Assembly: GCA_025450315.1 (NCBI GenBank)
Contig: JANWHQ010000091.1
Span: 1 to 64,000 of the forward strand
Direction: 5' to 3'
DNA length: 64,000 nucleotides
Source: Caulobacteraceae bacterium
GTDB taxonomy: Bacteria > Pseudomonadota > Alphaproteobacteria > Caulobacterales > Caulobacteraceae
Made by a program: the position numbers and the translations under genes. Below, piece by piece: positions 43,418 to 54,321 of this stretch; positions within the stretch are counted from its first letter, which is position 1; every line of letters starts with the position of its first letter. The notes beneath the pieces were generated by a model. That model was not told where the DNA came from. It saw only the letters and a program-made list of their open reading frames with translations, and searched no databases.

Positions 43418-43858
43418 ATGCGCCGCTTCGCCCTCGGTCTCCTCGCGGCCCTCAGCCTCGCCGCTCCGGCGTTGGCGGGGGAGGGCGCGCCGTCGGCGGC
43501 CTCCCGCAACCCGACGGTCCTGATGTCGCCCCTGGCTTTGCCGGTGGTGGTCGACGGCCAGGTGGTGAACTATGTGTTCGTGACCTTGCGCCTGGGGCTC
43601 TCGGCCCAGGCCGACGCCTCCAAGATGCGCGCCATGGAGCCCTATTTCCGCGACGCCCTCGTGCGCGCCGGGCACCGGAGCCCATTCGTCCGGCCTGACA
43701 ACTACGCGGCGCTGGACGACAACAAGCTCAAGGCGACGCTGTTGCGTGACGCGGCGGCCCTGGTCGGGCCTGGGATCGTGCTCTCGGTTCAGATCGTCCG
43801 CGAACAGGCCCAGCACTATTCCGGCCTGCCCAAGCCGGCCGTTCCGCCCCGCCGCTAA
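43418..43858 (+). CDS. Small exported hypothetical protein
   Basis: This 146-aa protein has a signal peptide (RRFALGLLAALSLAAPALA). The mature domain contains VLMSPLALPVVVDGQVVNYVFVTLRLGL and DASKMRAMEPYFRDALVRAGHRSPFVR. The pattern of a beta strand, then a charged helix ending in RDAL, weakly recalls FliL-like periplasmic domains, but I cannot confirm that. GGAAGG precedes the ATG at 43418; the long ORF in the track is a frame through thiL. It lies between thiL and hppA. Confidence 0.78.
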   Translation: MRRFALGLLAALSLAAPALAGEGAPSAASRNPTVLMSPLALPVVVDGQVVNYVFVTLRLGLSAQADASKMRAMEPYFRDALVRAGHRSPFVRPDNYAALDDNKLKATLLRDAAALVGPGIVLSVQIVREQAQHYSGLPKPAVPPRR

Positions 43859-44014
43859 AATCGGCGGCCGGCCCCGGTTGCATCGGCGGGGCGCATTTGC
43901 CATTTTCCCGCGTCATTTTTTGGGCGCCGTCCGAACCGGGGGATTCGGTGGCGGCGGACGCCCACACTGGCCAGTCCAGTGGCCGTCGCGCTAGATCGAA
44001 GGGGCGCCTACACA

Positions 44015-46147
<2,133 letters not shown>

Positions 46148-46173
46148 CCGCTCCGGTCGTCTGAGAGACTGCG

Positions 46174-46200
46174 GAAGCCGCCCTTCGGGGCGGCTTCTTC
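46174..46200 (+). terminator. Rho-independent terminator after hppA
   Basis: GAAGCCGCCC and GGGCGGCTTC form a perfect 10-bp stem closed by a TTCG tetraloop, followed by TTC. It lies 27 bases after the hppA stop. Confidence 0.85.
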
Positions 46201-46420
46201 GTCTGTGGCGGCCCCGGTGCATCCGAGGGAGCCGGCTATGTCGCCGTCCACAAGGGCTGTAGCGGGCGACGGCGACGGCGGCGAAGGGCAGGGTGGCGTT
46301 CAAGACCTGCGTCGAGGTCATCGGCAAGCTGGCCGGGCTCACCTGAGCGGCCAGCCGCTGGCCAACTCGCCGGGTCGCCGTGCTATGAACCTCGGCTGGC
46401 GAGCGGGACAGGAGACGGGC

Positions 46421-46801
46421 GTGCCAAGGGTGCTTCTGGTGGGGCTGGTTCCCGAGACGGTGGACTTCACGGATCCGGCCCTGCCTCCGGGCATGACCGC
46501 CGAGAAGATCCACGCGGGCGTGGCCTTGGCCATGCAGCAGATGACGGACCGCGGCTGGCAGGGTGAGACCCTCATGTTCAGGCCGGAGACCGCCGCGGAG
46601 GAGCTCCGGTCACAGCTGGCCGGCCAGGATTACGACTGCATCGTCATCGGCGCCGGCGTGCGCTTGCCGCCCCGGAACCTGTCGTTGCTGGAAACGGTGA
46701 TCAACGCCATCGCATCGGCCGCGCCAGGAACGCCGATCGCCTTCAACACCGTGCCCCACGACAGCGCCGACGCGGCCGGACGGTGGCTGGCGCCAGAGTG
46801 A
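46421..46801 (+). CDS. Conserved hypothetical protein, ~126 aa
   Basis: This small protein opens with a beta strand (PRVLLVGLVPETVDFTDPALPPGMTAEKIHAGVALAMQQM) and then alternates helices and strands (YDCIVIGAGVRLP, TPIAFNTVPHDSADAAGRWL), suggesting a Rossmann-like fold without a recognisable cofactor motif. I chose the GTG at 46421 because GGAG lies 6 bases upstream; an in-frame ATG at 46385 is possible but poorly supported. The 270 bases before it hold only the hppA terminator and no other gene that I can support. Confidence 0.65.
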   Translation: MPRVLLVGLVPETVDFTDPALPPGMTAEKIHAGVALAMQQMTDRGWQGETLMFRPETAAEELRSQLAGQDYDCIVIGAGVRLPPRNLSLLETVINAIASAAPGTPIAFNTVPHDSADAAGRWLAPE

Positions 46802-46844
46802 CGCAAAGGCGGTGCGGCTGTGGGCGCTTGACTCCCCTCCACAG

Positions 46845-46859
46845 GAACATTTAGAGAAC
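46845..46859 (-). promoter_or_regulatory. Alphaproteobacterial LexA (SOS) box upstream of ssb
   Basis: Read on the minus strand the sequence is GTTC-TCTAAAT-GTTC, the GTTC-N7-GTTC direct repeat bound by LexA in alphaproteobacteria. It lies ~83 bases before the ssb start, so ssb is probably SOS-induced. Confidence 0.75.
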
Positions 46860-46941
46860 ACGTTGAAGCGGCAACGAGGGCCGTCTACGCTTGCATCGGC
46901 GGCCGAAGGCCGGATCTACGGAAGCGAAAGCGAGAATTGCG

Positions 46942-47409
46942 ATGGCGGGCAGCGTCAACAAGGTCATCCTGGTGGGCAACCTCGGGGCGGATCCGGAGAT
47001 CCGCACGCTGAACTCCGGCGACCGGGTGGCCAACCTGCGCGTCGCCACCTCCGAGACCTGGCGCGACAAGAGCTCCGGCGAGCGCAAGGAAAAGACCGAG
47101 TGGCACCGGGTGGTCATCTTCAACGACAACCTGGTCAAGGTGGCCGAGAGCTATCTGAAGAAGGGCTCCAAGGTCTACATCGAGGGCTCGATCCAGACCC
47201 GCAAGTGGACCGACCAGTCGGGCCAGGAGAAGTTCTCCACCGAGGTGGTGCTGCAGAAGTTCCGCGGCGAGTTGACCATGCTGGACGGCCGCGGTGAAGG
47301 CGGCGGGGCGGGGGACGATTATGCCGCCGGCGGCGGCTTCCAGCGCGCCCAGCCGTCAGGTCCGCGCGAGAGCTTCAGCGCCGACCTGGACGACGAAATC
47401 CCGTTCTAG
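46942..47409 (+). CDS. ssb: Single-stranded DNA-binding protein
   Basis: This 155-aa protein coats single-stranded DNA in replication and repair. The OB fold is clear ([75 protein letters not shown]). A Gly-rich linker follows, and the tail DLDDEIPF is the acidic tip that recruits partner proteins. The ATG at 46942 is the family start; the track ORF adds 17 residues. A LexA box lies upstream. Confidence 0.97.
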   Translation: MAGSVNKVILVGNLGADPEIRTLNSGDRVANLRVATSETWRDKSSGERKEKTEWHRVVIFNDNLVKVAESYLKKGSKVYIEGSIQTRKWTDQSGQEKFSTEVVLQKFRGELTMLDGRGEGGGAGDDYAAGGGFQRAQPSGPRESFSADLDDEIPF

Positions 47410-47442
47410 CCCAGCGCGATCGGCCCTCTGTGCTGGGCCTAG
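47406..47442 (+). terminator. Possible hairpin terminator after ssb
   Basis: CTAGCCCAGC and GCTGGGCCTAG pair over ~10 bases (one bulge) with a ~16-base loop, overlapping the ssb stop. No T-tract follows, so the role is uncertain. The next ~200 bases to 47663 hold no ORF I can support. Confidence 0.35.
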
Positions 47443-47622
47443 CAAGTGATCCGACCGCTGAGTGCGGACAGGATTCGATATCCCAATAGAAAAGCCGTCA
47501 CCGGTTCAAGCTTATCCAGGATCGTTCGGCCTCCCGCGCCTTGGTAAGCGCTGCTGTTGATTTCGCGGCGCCCGTTCAAGTCTGTCCATTCGGAACCCCG
47601 CTCCCTTCGGCGTTGTTTTGTT

Positions 47623-47646
47623 AGGACTGCCGCGTGGGGCAGTCCT
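47623..47646 (+). promoter_or_regulatory. Hairpin in the leader of the low-complexity exported protein gene
   Basis: AGGACTGCC and GGCAGTCCT form a perfect 9-bp stem with a 6-base loop, ending ~6 bases before the ribosome binding site (AAAGGA) of the gene at 47664. It could affect translation or mRNA stability. Confidence 0.4.
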
Positions 47647-47663
47647 TGCAGAAAGGACGCGAG

Positions 47664-48110
47664 ATGAGACGCACGAACATCGCCCTGGCCGCTGCGAGCG
47701 CATTGCTCATCGGCGGCGGATCCGTCGCTTTCGCCCAGGCCGCCGGCGCCGGCGCCGCGGGCTCGGCCGGCGCCGCGGGAGCGGGGGCCACAGCCTCGGG
47801 CGGCGCTTCGACCAGCGTGACGCCGCCGGCGGCGGGCGCGGCGGGCTCGGTGGGGGCGGGCGTCGATCCGGGCGGGGTTGGCTCGGCCCAGCCGTCGACC
47901 GCCCCGCCGTCGCTGACCACGCCGGCGCCGAGCGCGAACCCCGACACCTCGAGCACCTCGAGCACGGGCTACAACGTCACGCCGTCGAAGAAGAAAAAGA
48001 AGAAGAGCTCTTCGTCGACCTCCGGCCTCACCCCGACCCCGCCCTCGACCACCGCTCTGACCACCGGCGCGTCAAACGCGGCCGGGCCGGCCGTGGGTGC
48101 GCCTCGGTAG
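47664..48110 (+). CDS. Exported low-complexity Ala/Gly/Ser/Thr-rich protein
   Basis: This 148-aa protein has a signal peptide (NIALAAASALLIGGGSVAFAQA). The mature region is built of AGAG/AGS repeats, Thr/Pro/Ser stretches and a basic run (SKKKKKKSSSSTSG). No globular domain is visible. It may be a surface, cell-wall-associated or nucleic-acid-binding disordered protein; this is speculation. AAAGGA precedes the ATG. The composition is strongly unlike that of its neighbours. Confidence 0.7.
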   Translation: MRRTNIALAAASALLIGGGSVAFAQAAGAGAAGSAGAAGAGATASGGASTSVTPPAAGAAGSVGAGVDPGGVGSAQPSTAPPSLTTPAPSANPDTSSTSSTGYNVTPSKKKKKKSSSSTSGLTPTPPSTTALTTGASNAAGPAVGAPR

Positions 48111-48214
48111 TCGCCGATCCCCGACCCTCGAGCGCGGCGCGGCTGTCACCGGCGGCGCCGCGCCCGGGGCGTTCCTGATTGCCGGCGGACCAGAGGCCGG
48201 GTTAGCTCGGCCGC

Positions 48215-49111
48215 ATGGCCCGCAGCTCCGATTCGCCGCTCACCCTCCTGGAGTGGGCGGCGATCTGGATGGTGGTGGTCGTCTGGGGCGTGAACAACGC
48301 CGCGGGCAAGCTGGCGACGGCGGCCCTGCCGCCTCTGTTCGTGGGCGGCGTGCGCTTCCTGGTGGCGCTGGTGCTGCTGATCCCCTGGATCAAGCCGCCA
48401 TTCCCGCCCTGGAAGGGCTTCCTGCCGGTGGTCCTGATCATGGGACCGATCCACTTCGGGCTGGTCTACACGGGCTTCCACCTGGCCCATAACCTCAGCC
48501 TGTTCAGCGTCTCGCTGCAGCTGTGGATTCCGCTGGCGGCGCTGTTCTCCTGGCTGCTCCTGGGCGAGGTCGCTCCGCCCTCGGCCCTGCTGGGCATGGG
48601 CCTGGCCTTCGCCGGCGTCGCCTTCATGACCCTGGATCCGCGCGCGGCCGCCGATGTCCAGGCCGTGGCGGTCGGGCTGATCGCCAGCTGCTTCTGGGCC
48701 CTGGGTACGGTCCTGGTGCGCCGCCTGCAGCCGACGCCCGCGCTGAAGGTGCAGGGTTGCTGCTCGCTGGTCGCCGCGCCGGTGCTGCTGGCAGCGGCCT
48801 TCGCCACCGAACCGCATCTGATGCATCAGGCCCGCGCCGCCAGCGCCCTGGTCTGGGCGAGCCTGGTCTACGCCGGGGCGATTTCCTCGGTGATGGCGAC
48901 GGTGGCGCTGTTCTGGCTGGTCCAGCGGCGCGAGGCTGGACGCTTCGCGCCCTATCTGCTCACCACGCCCCTGGTCAGCTCGGCGCTGGGCGTCAGCTTC
49001 TTCGGCGACGTGATCACCTGGCGGCTGGTGGCCGGTGCGGCCGCGACCCTGGGCGGCGTGGCGGTGGTGGCGCTGGCGGAGCGGCGAGCGGTCGCACCGG
49101 CGCAGGTCTAG
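48215..49111 (+). CDS. EamA/DMT family transporter
   Basis: This 298-aa membrane protein has ten predicted helices in two EamA repeats, beginning LEWAAIWMVVVVWGVNNAAGKLATAALPPLFVGGVRFLVALVLL and, in the second half, LIASCFWALGTVLVRRLQPTPALKVQGCCSLVAAPVLL. Drug/metabolite transporters of this family export amino acids, metabolites or drugs across the inner membrane; the substrate is unknown. It starts at the ATG at 48215 and stands alone between a secreted protein and a histidine kinase. Confidence 0.92.
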   Translation: MARSSDSPLTLLEWAAIWMVVVVWGVNNAAGKLATAALPPLFVGGVRFLVALVLLIPWIKPPFPPWKGFLPVVLIMGPIHFGLVYTGFHLAHNLSLFSVSLQLWIPLAALFSWLLLGEVAPPSALLGMGLAFAGVAFMTLDPRAAADVQAVAVGLIASCFWALGTVLVRRLQPTPALKVQGCCSLVAAPVLLAAAFATEPHLMHQARAASALVWASLVYAGAISSVMATVALFWLVQRREAGRFAPYLLTTPLVSSALGVSFFGDVITWRLVAGAAATLGGVAVVALAERRAVAPAQV

Positions 49112-49192
49112 GCGCGCGCCGTCCGATCCGGCAATGTCCGCGCTGCCGGCTTAGCGTTCATCCATCTTCCGCGGCAGAGGGGGCGATACGGG

Positions 49193-50332
49193 GTGGCCGC
49201 TCTTCTGGACACGACGTCCGAGCCGGCGCTGGCGCCCGACGGCGGCCAGCTCGCGACTCTGGTCGAAACCATCGAGAAGCTGTCGGCCGCGCGCACGGCC
49301 GGGGACGTCGCCGCGGTGGTGCTGTCGGTGGCGCGCGGCATCTGCGGGGCCGACGGGGTGACCGTCGTCCTGCGCGACGGCGATCAATGCGTCTATCTCG
49401 ACGAAGACGCCATCGGGCCCCTGTGGAAGGGCCGCCGCTTCCCGGTGGACCACTGCATCTCGGGCTGGGCGATGTTGAACCGCCAGATGGCGGTGGTGCC
49501 CGACGTCTACGCCGACGACCGTATTCCCCACGACGCCTATCGCCCAACGTTCGTGCGCAGCCTGGTGATGACGCCGGTGCGGCCCGAGGAGCCCATCGCC
49601 GCCATAGGCGCCTACTGGGCCGAGATCCGCGAGTTCGCGCCGGCCGAGCTCGCCCAGCTGCAGATCATCGCCCGCGCCACGGCCACGGCGCTGGAGAACG
49701 TTCGCCTGATCGATTCCCTTCAGGACGCCCTGGCCCAGCGCGACGGCCTGATCCGCGAGCTGGATCATCGGGTGAAGAACAACCTCGCCTCGGTGCGGGC
49801 CATCGCCCAGCAGACCCTGCGCACGGCTCCCTCGCCGGAGGGTTTCAACCAGGCCTTCTTAGGCCGGCTCATGGCCCTGTCGCGAGGCCACGAGATGATC
49901 GCCAGGTCGGCGGGGGCCGGAGTCCGGCTCGACGAGGCGATCCGGCAGGGTGCGGGCGACATCGAGGCCGGACGCCTGCACCTGCACGGGCCGGAGGTGC
50001 TGTTGGCCGCTGAGACGGCCGTCAACGTCCTGCTGGCGGTCCACGAACTGGCGGCCAACGCGATCGGCCACGGCGCGCTGTCGCGGCCCGAGGGGCGTGT
50101 CGAGGTCAACTGGCTGGTGGCCGGCGGGCGGCTGGAGTTGGAGTGGCGTGAACTCGGCGGACCGGGCGGACAGGTTCCGGAGCGGCCCGGCTTCGGCCTG
50201 CGCCTGCTGCAGACCGGCTTCCCCCGGTCGCTGGCCGGCGCAGCCAGCCTGCATCTGGGCGCTGACGGCATGAGCTACAGCGTCTTCGCACCCCTGTCCG
50301 CCGCGATCCGCGTCGGCGTTCCGATTGCCTAG
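49193..50332 (+). CDS. GAF-domain sensor histidine kinase, HWE/HisKA_2 type
   Basis: This 379-aa cytoplasmic kinase has an N-terminal GAF domain (residues ~20-175; GADGVTVVLRDGDQCVYLDED, RFPVDHCISGWAMLNRQMAVVPDVYADDRIP). The HWE-type phosphoacceptor region is ELDHRVKNNLASVRAIAQQTLRTAPS, and the ATPase domain has an N box VHELAANAIGHGALS. Such kinases often act in the general stress or light response of alphaproteobacteria. The GTG start follows AGAGGGGG. No response regulator is adjacent, so the partner is encoded elsewhere. Confidence 0.92.
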   Translation: MAALLDTTSEPALAPDGGQLATLVETIEKLSAARTAGDVAAVVLSVARGICGADGVTVVLRDGDQCVYLDEDAIGPLWKGRRFPVDHCISGWAMLNRQMAVVPDVYADDRIPHDAYRPTFVRSLVMTPVRPEEPIAAIGAYWAEIREFAPAELAQLQIIARATATALENVRLIDSLQDALAQRDGLIRELDHRVKNNLASVRAIAQQTLRTAPSPEGFNQAFLGRLMALSRGHEMIARSAGAGVRLDEAIRQGAGDIEAGRLHLHGPEVLLAAETAVNVLLAVHELAANAIGHGALSRPEGRVEVNWLVAGGRLELEWRELGGPGGQVPERPGFGLRLLQTGFPRSLAGAASLHLGADGMSYSVFAPLSAAIRVGVPIA

Positions 50333-50460
50333 CGTCTAGGCGTAGCCAAGAGTTGGAAAAGTAAGTCGGTGTCATCGCCGCCGGGGCGCCCAGTCAAGGC
50401 GAGGTCGATTGCAACCTTCACCCTGGCAACCTTCGGCCGTATCAGCTGTTTGATCGGCAT

Positions 50461-50661
50461 ATGTCACAGGCCGACCATATCAGGCTTTATCGCAAACGGG
50501 CCGCCGAGATGGAGATGCTGGCCGCCGAAACCCAGTTTCCGCGGATCAGCCAATCGTACCTTCGCCTGGCCGAGGAATGGAACCTGCTGGCCGACAGCCT
50601 GGAGCGCCAGGCGCGGGCGTCGGGCCTCGAACCGCCCGCGCCCCGCGCGCAGGTCCGCTAG
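50461..50661 (+). CDS. Small hypothetical protein, 66 aa
   Basis: This 66-aa protein (MSQADHIRLYRKRAAEMEMLAAETQFPRISQSYLRLAEEWNLLADSLERQARASG) is a charged helical protein resembling the small alphaproteobacterial proteins in which a conserved YLxLAxxWxxLA motif repeats. Its function is unknown. It overlaps the convergent SdpI-like gene by 4 bases and follows the histidine kinase by ~130 bases. Confidence 0.65.
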   Translation: MSQADHIRLYRKRAAEMEMLAAETQFPRISQSYLRLAEEWNLLADSLERQARASGLEPPAPRAQVR

Positions 50662-51344
50662 CGTCTGGGCGCGGCGCGTTCGGGATCGCTTCGCCAGACC
50701 CGCCAGCTTTCGACGACCGCGGCGACCGCGGCGGCGATGACCGCGATGACCACCGCGGCGACCACCTGGGCCGGCGGCGCCACGGCGCTGGCCGCCAGGC
50801 CCAGGATGCCGATCAGGAAGAACAGCCGGCCCGCCAGCCGATTGGACTTGTCCCAGGCCAGACGGCTTCGCAGCGTCCAGTAGGTTCGGACGCCCACCAC
50901 GGGATTGGGCGAGGCCTTGCCGATCAGCGCGCCCACGACGAGGAACAGCAGCGACAGGATGGCGGGCTGCAGGCGGCTCGGGCCCAGATTTGGCGAAGTC
51001 AGGGTCCCGAACGCCGCCCCGGTCATGATCAGCGCGATCATGATCGCCAGCAGCACGATGACCAGCCGGACGACTTTCACATCGCGGCCTCCGGATCCGG
51101 TCAATAGGCCGACGACTGAATAGATGAGCGCGCAGCCGGCGACCAACTCCGCCGTTGCGATCGCCGCATGCGTCCGGTCCATCCAGTAGTTCGGCCGGCC
51201 GTGCAGGTCGAAATGCACCGCAAGCTGCCCGGGCGGGCCAAATCGCCAGATGATGGCTGCGAGCGCGAAGGCGGACAGAAAGCCCACGGCGGCGAACAGA
51301 TGCAGGATGACGTGGCTCTTGGCCCGGTCGTCGGACTGGCTCAT
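50658..51344 (-). CDS. SdpI family membrane protein
   Basis: This 228-aa protein has about six membrane segments. An N-terminal DUF1648-like unit (PPGQLAVHFDLHGRPNYWMDRTHAAI) precedes the SdpI signature NPVVGVRTYWTLRSRLAWDKSNRLAGRLFFLIG. In Bacillus, SdpI gives immunity to the SdpC toxin and controls SdpR; distant homologues are common, and their role is less clear. It overlaps the upstream ArsR-type gene by 4 bases (ATGA), so the two form an sdpRI-like pair. Confidence 0.9.
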   Translation of the reverse strand: MSQSDDRAKSHVILHLFAAVGFLSAFALAAIIWRFGPPGQLAVHFDLHGRPNYWMDRTHAAIATAELVAGCALIYSVVGLLTGSGGRDVKVVRLVIVLLAIMIALIMTGAAFGTLTSPNLGPSRLQPAILSLLFLVVGALIGKASPNPVVGVRTYWTLRSRLAWDKSNRLAGRLFFLIGILGLAASAVAPPAQVVAAVVIAVIAAAVAAVVESWRVWRSDPERAAPRR

Positions 51345-51634
51345 GGCTTGTTCTCCCGAGGGGGCGGCGTTGCGGCGCCGGACCCCATGAGGTGCATCAG
51401 GAAGGCGACAGCCTCCTCGGCGGCCGAGATGTTCAGGCGGTATCGGACCGAGGTCCCATCCTTCTCGGCCTCGACTAGGCCCGCGTCCTTCAAGGCGTTG
51501 AGGTGCCCGGTGATCGTCGGCCAGGCCATGTCGAAGGCGGCCGCGATGTCGCCCGAGCTCATCGGCCCCTTGCGCAGCATGGCGACGATGCTGCGCCGCA
51601 CCGGATGGGACAGGGCCTTGAACACCAGGTTCAT
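51341..51634 (-). CDS. ArsR/SdpR family autorepressor-type regulator
   Basis: This ~97-aa winged-helix protein (MNLVFKALSHPVRRSIVAMLRKGPMSSGDIAAAFDMAWPTITGHLNALKDAGLVEAEKDGTSVRYRL) is of the ArsR type without the metal-binding CxC motif, as in SdpR. The ATG at 51634 has no Shine-Dalgarno but sits about 8 bases after a -10-like TAGCTT, so it may be leaderless; the track start is a TTG three codons before. It is the upstream partner of the SdpI-like gene, which it probably controls together with itself. Confidence 0.88.
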   Translation of the reverse strand: MNLVFKALSHPVRRSIVAMLRKGPMSSGDIAAAFDMAWPTITGHLNALKDAGLVEAEKDGTSVRYRLNISAAEEAVAFLMHLMGSGAATPPPRENKP

Positions 51635-51641
51635 AGGCGGC

Positions 51642-51670
51642 AAGCTAATTAGGAATTACGCTAAGTTCAA
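51642..51670 (-). promoter_or_regulatory. Promoter with operator for the sdpR-like operon
   Basis: On the minus strand, TTGAAC (51665-51670) and TAGCTT (51642-51647) are separated by 17 bases, fitting a sigma-70 promoter. The inverted repeat TAATT-AGG-AATTA (51646-51658) lies between them, an ideal place for an autorepressor. The start of transcription would be at or beside the ATG. Confidence 0.5.
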
Positions 51671-51709
51671 GCCCCACGTTGTTCCGGCCGATCTGCCGGG
51701 TCGCGAACG

Positions 51710-52192
51710 CTACTTCAGGTGCGCTTGGGTCTTGGTCTCGAGCTCGGTGGCGATGGCGCGGCCCATCGGATGGTCGTCGGACTTGATGTCGTCGCGGACG
51801 ACCGCCTTGATCGCGTCGATGTGGGCGTCGACCAGGCTCATGGGGGCGGCGGTGCGGGTCTTGGGGTCGTCGATCAGGCGGCAGAGCGAGGCGGCGATGC
51901 GGGTGACCAGCGGGAATTCGTAGGTGGCGCCCAGACCCTTGAGGTCGTGGGCGCGCATGTAGAGGGCTTCGGAAGTCTCGGGGGTCATGCCCTTGGCGCG
52001 GATCTCGGCGCGGGCGCCGTCGAGCTTGGTCAGCTCGTCCTGCATCCACTGGGTGAACTGCCCGGACAGGCTCTTCAGCGCCGCTTCCGCCCGCGCGATG
52101 GAATCCGCGTCCAGGCTGAAGCGTCCACCGCCCACCTTCAGCTTCAGGTTGTTGGACGGCGGGATCACTTGAGCCTGATTGGAATCACCCAC
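51710..52192 (-). CDS. Hpt (histidine phosphotransfer) domain protein
   Basis: This 160-aa protein has the Hpt four-helix layout with the phosphoacceptor His82 in the motif YMRAHDLKGLGATYEFPLVTRIAASLCRLID. It would shuttle phosphate between a hybrid kinase and a response regulator. The N-terminal ~75 residues are mostly helical. No kinase or regulator gene is adjacent. It starts near 52192 with only ~90 bases to the NAD kinase gene end. Confidence 0.88.
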   Translation of the reverse strand: MGDSNQAQVIPPSNNLKLKVGGGRFSLDADSIARAEAALKSLSGQFTQWMQDELTKLDGARAEIRAKGMTPETSEALYMRAHDLKGLGATYEFPLVTRIAASLCRLIDDPKTRTAAPMSLVDAHIDAIKAVVRDDIKSDDHPMGRAIATELETKTQAHLK

Positions 52193-52284
52193 GGCCTGGT
52201 CCTCACTATATCGCGACCGCCATGTCGCGTTTCAGGACAAAGTCGGACATCCGCCTTAACAACTGGTGGAAAATTGCCCTTGCT

Positions 52285-53058
52285 TCACACGGAGAACTGT
52301 TCGGCCAGGACGCGCTCTTCCAGGCTGCGGCCCGCGTCGAACAGCATGCAGAGACTGACCGAGCGGTCCTCGGCCATCTCGACGCTGGCCACGTCACGCA
52401 CCTCGTAATTGTCGGCCACGGCGCTGACCGGCCGCTTGTCGGGCTCCAGAACCTCGATGCGGACCCTGGCGGTATGTCGCAGCAGGGCGCCGCGCCAGCG
52501 GCGCGGACGGAAGGCGCTGATCGGGGTCAGGGCCAGCACCTGGGCGTCCAGGGGGATGATCGGCCCATGGGCCGAAAGGTTGTAGGCGGTCGATCCGGCC
52601 GGGGTCGACACCAGCACGCCGTCGCAAACCAGCTCGCCGATCCGCTCGCGGCCGTCGATGACGATGCGCAGCTTGGCGGTCTGATGGGTCTGGCGCAGCA
52701 GCGACACCTCGTTGATCGCCAGCGCGGTCTGGATTTCGCCCGAGCGGCAGGTGGCGGACATGGCGAGCGGATGGATGATGGCCTTCTCGGCGGCTCGCAC
52801 CCGCTCGACCAGCCCTTCCTCGACGAAGTCGTTCATCAGGAAGCCGACCGAGCCGCAGTTCATGCCGTAGATCGGATGGTCCAACAGCAGCGTCCTGTGC
52901 AGGGTCTCCAGCATGAAGCCGTCGCCGCCCAGGGCGACGATCACGTCGGCGTCTTCCAGTCGCGTGCGGCCATAGCGGGCCTCGAGGCGCTCCAGCGCCT
53001 CCTGGGCTTCGGGCCGATCGCTCGCGGTGAAGGCGAGGCGGGGGGCGTCCTGGCTCAT
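52285..53058 (-). CDS. NAD kinase
   Basis: This 257-aa enzyme phosphorylates NAD to NADP using ATP. The signature [17 protein letters not shown] (the GGDG motif), [17 protein letters not shown], and [44 protein letters not shown] are all present. The true start is the ATG at 53058; the longer track ORF reads into the DUF2336 gene. It is 13 bases downstream of that gene's stop on the same strand. Confidence 0.94.
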   Translation of the reverse strand: MSQDAPRLAFTASDRPEAQEALERLEARYGRTRLEDADVIVALGGDGFMLETLHRTLLLDHPIYGMNCGSVGFLMNDFVEEGLVERVRAAEKAIIHPLAMSATCRSGEIQTALAINEVSLLRQTHQTAKLRIVIDGRERIGELVCDGVLVSTPAGSTAYNLSAHGPIIPLDAQVLALTPISAFRPRRWRGALLRHTARVRIEVLEPDKRPVSAVADNYEVRDVASVEMAEDRSVSLCMLFDAGRSLEERVLAEQFSV

Positions 53059-53071
53059 CGGGCCAGCAAGG

Positions 53072-54214
53072 TCACTGCACGAGCGCGTGGCGGAAGGCGG
53101 TGGCCGCGGCGGTCTTGGGATGCGCGCCGAAGGCCCCGAAGGCCCGGTTGGCCCCTTCGGTCTCGCCCGCCGGCAAGCCGCCGTTGAGCTGGCGCACGAG
53201 GCCCAGAAGGGTGGGGAAGACGCTGCGGTCGACGCCCACGGCCACGCAGGCCAGGGCAAGGAGCTCGGGCCGGCTGGAGATCACCGCGATGTGGACCTGC
53301 TCGGCCGTGAAGCCGCCGAGCTTAGCCAGGGCGGCCTCGAACAGCGACAGCTTGCCCTCCCTGAGGGCGCGCAGCAGGTAGCTGGGGCGAAGCTGCCCTG
53401 CGTCGTGCAGCTTGGCGATCAGCCGCTGTTCGGTCTCCTGGCGCTCCTTGGACGGTGTCGGCGCCGGAGTCAGCTTGCGCCGGACCGACGCGCCCTCGGC
53501 ATCGTCGGCCGGGAACTCCGCATGAACCGAGCGGACCGTCTCCTTCAGCGCCTGATCGAGAGCCTCGGTGTCGACGTCGAAGCGGGCGACGATGGCGGTC
53601 TTCAGGCTGGAGCCCACCCAGGAATAAAGCTGCTGGGCCAGGCTCTCGGTCAGCCGCTTGTGACGCACCAAGGGCGGCCGCAGGGCCGGGATCTTCTTGG
53701 AGGCGGCGACCAGCCGCTGCATGCCGTCCGGCGAGATGGCGGCGGTGTCGTTGCGGGCCAGGGCGGTCAGCACCGCCGGCTCTTCCTGGGTCAGGATGGC
53801 GTCGACGATCAGGGGCCCGATGTTGGGGCGCCGGGCCACCTCGATCTGGTGCTCGATGGTGGCCTCGACCAGCAGGCGGATCAGGTCGCGGTCCTGCAGC
53901 ACCGGGCTGGCGGCGATGATCGGGCGGGCGATCTCGATGTCGTCCAGCGCCAGCACGTTGATCAGGGCGCGCGGCGCCCAGACGGCGTGGGCCAGCTGCT
54001 CGGCGAGCCGGCGGCGGATCTCGCGCTCGGCCTCGACCACCAGGCACATGAAGATGTCGTTCAGCAGCGACTGCACCGCTTGGGTGTCCAGGGCGCCCGC
54101 GCTATCGGCGCTGTCGCACAGGTCGGCGATGGCCAGGAGCAGCCGCTCGCGATCTCCCGGCGCGCGCGCCTGCGCGAGCTTCAGCAGGCGGTCGGCCTGG
54201 GCGGCGATGTTCAA
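53072..54214 (-). CDS. DUF2336 domain protein
   Basis: This 380-aa protein is mostly helical: [79 protein letters not shown], and [17 protein letters not shown]. These match the alphaproteobacterial DUF2336 family, which has HEAT-like repeats and no known activity. It lies just upstream of NAD kinase and likely forms an operon with it. It is divergent from glpK. Confidence 0.85.
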   Translation of the reverse strand: MNIAAQADRLLKLAQARAPGDRERLLLAIADLCDSADSAGALDTQAVQSLLNDIFMCLVVEAEREIRRRLAEQLAHAVWAPRALINVLALDDIEIARPIIAASPVLQDRDLIRLLVEATIEHQIEVARRPNIGPLIVDAILTQEEPAVLTALARNDTAAISPDGMQRLVAASKKIPALRPPLVRHKRLTESLAQQLYSWVGSSLKTAIVARFDVDTEALDQALKETVRSVHAEFPADDAEGASVRRKLTPAPTPSKERQETEQRLIAKLHDAGQLRPSYLLRALREGKLSLFEAALAKLGGFTAEQVHIAVISSRPELLALACVAVGVDRSVFPTLLGLVRQLNGGLPAGETEGANRAFGAFGAHPKTAAATAFRHALVQ

Positions 54215-54321
54215 GGCGTCCTCCCAACAGGGCGCATCAGGGCTGCAAACTGCGCGCGGTGAGGTGAAATTATGCTTAACCTTGACGTCATCAACCTGCA
54301 GCGCCGGTAGGGATCAACGCC

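Noticed and set aside
47592-47614. EcfG-type promoter GGAAC...CGTT before the low-complexity protein gene
   Set aside because: The spacer is 14 bases, shorter than the 16-17 expected, so it is probably chance.
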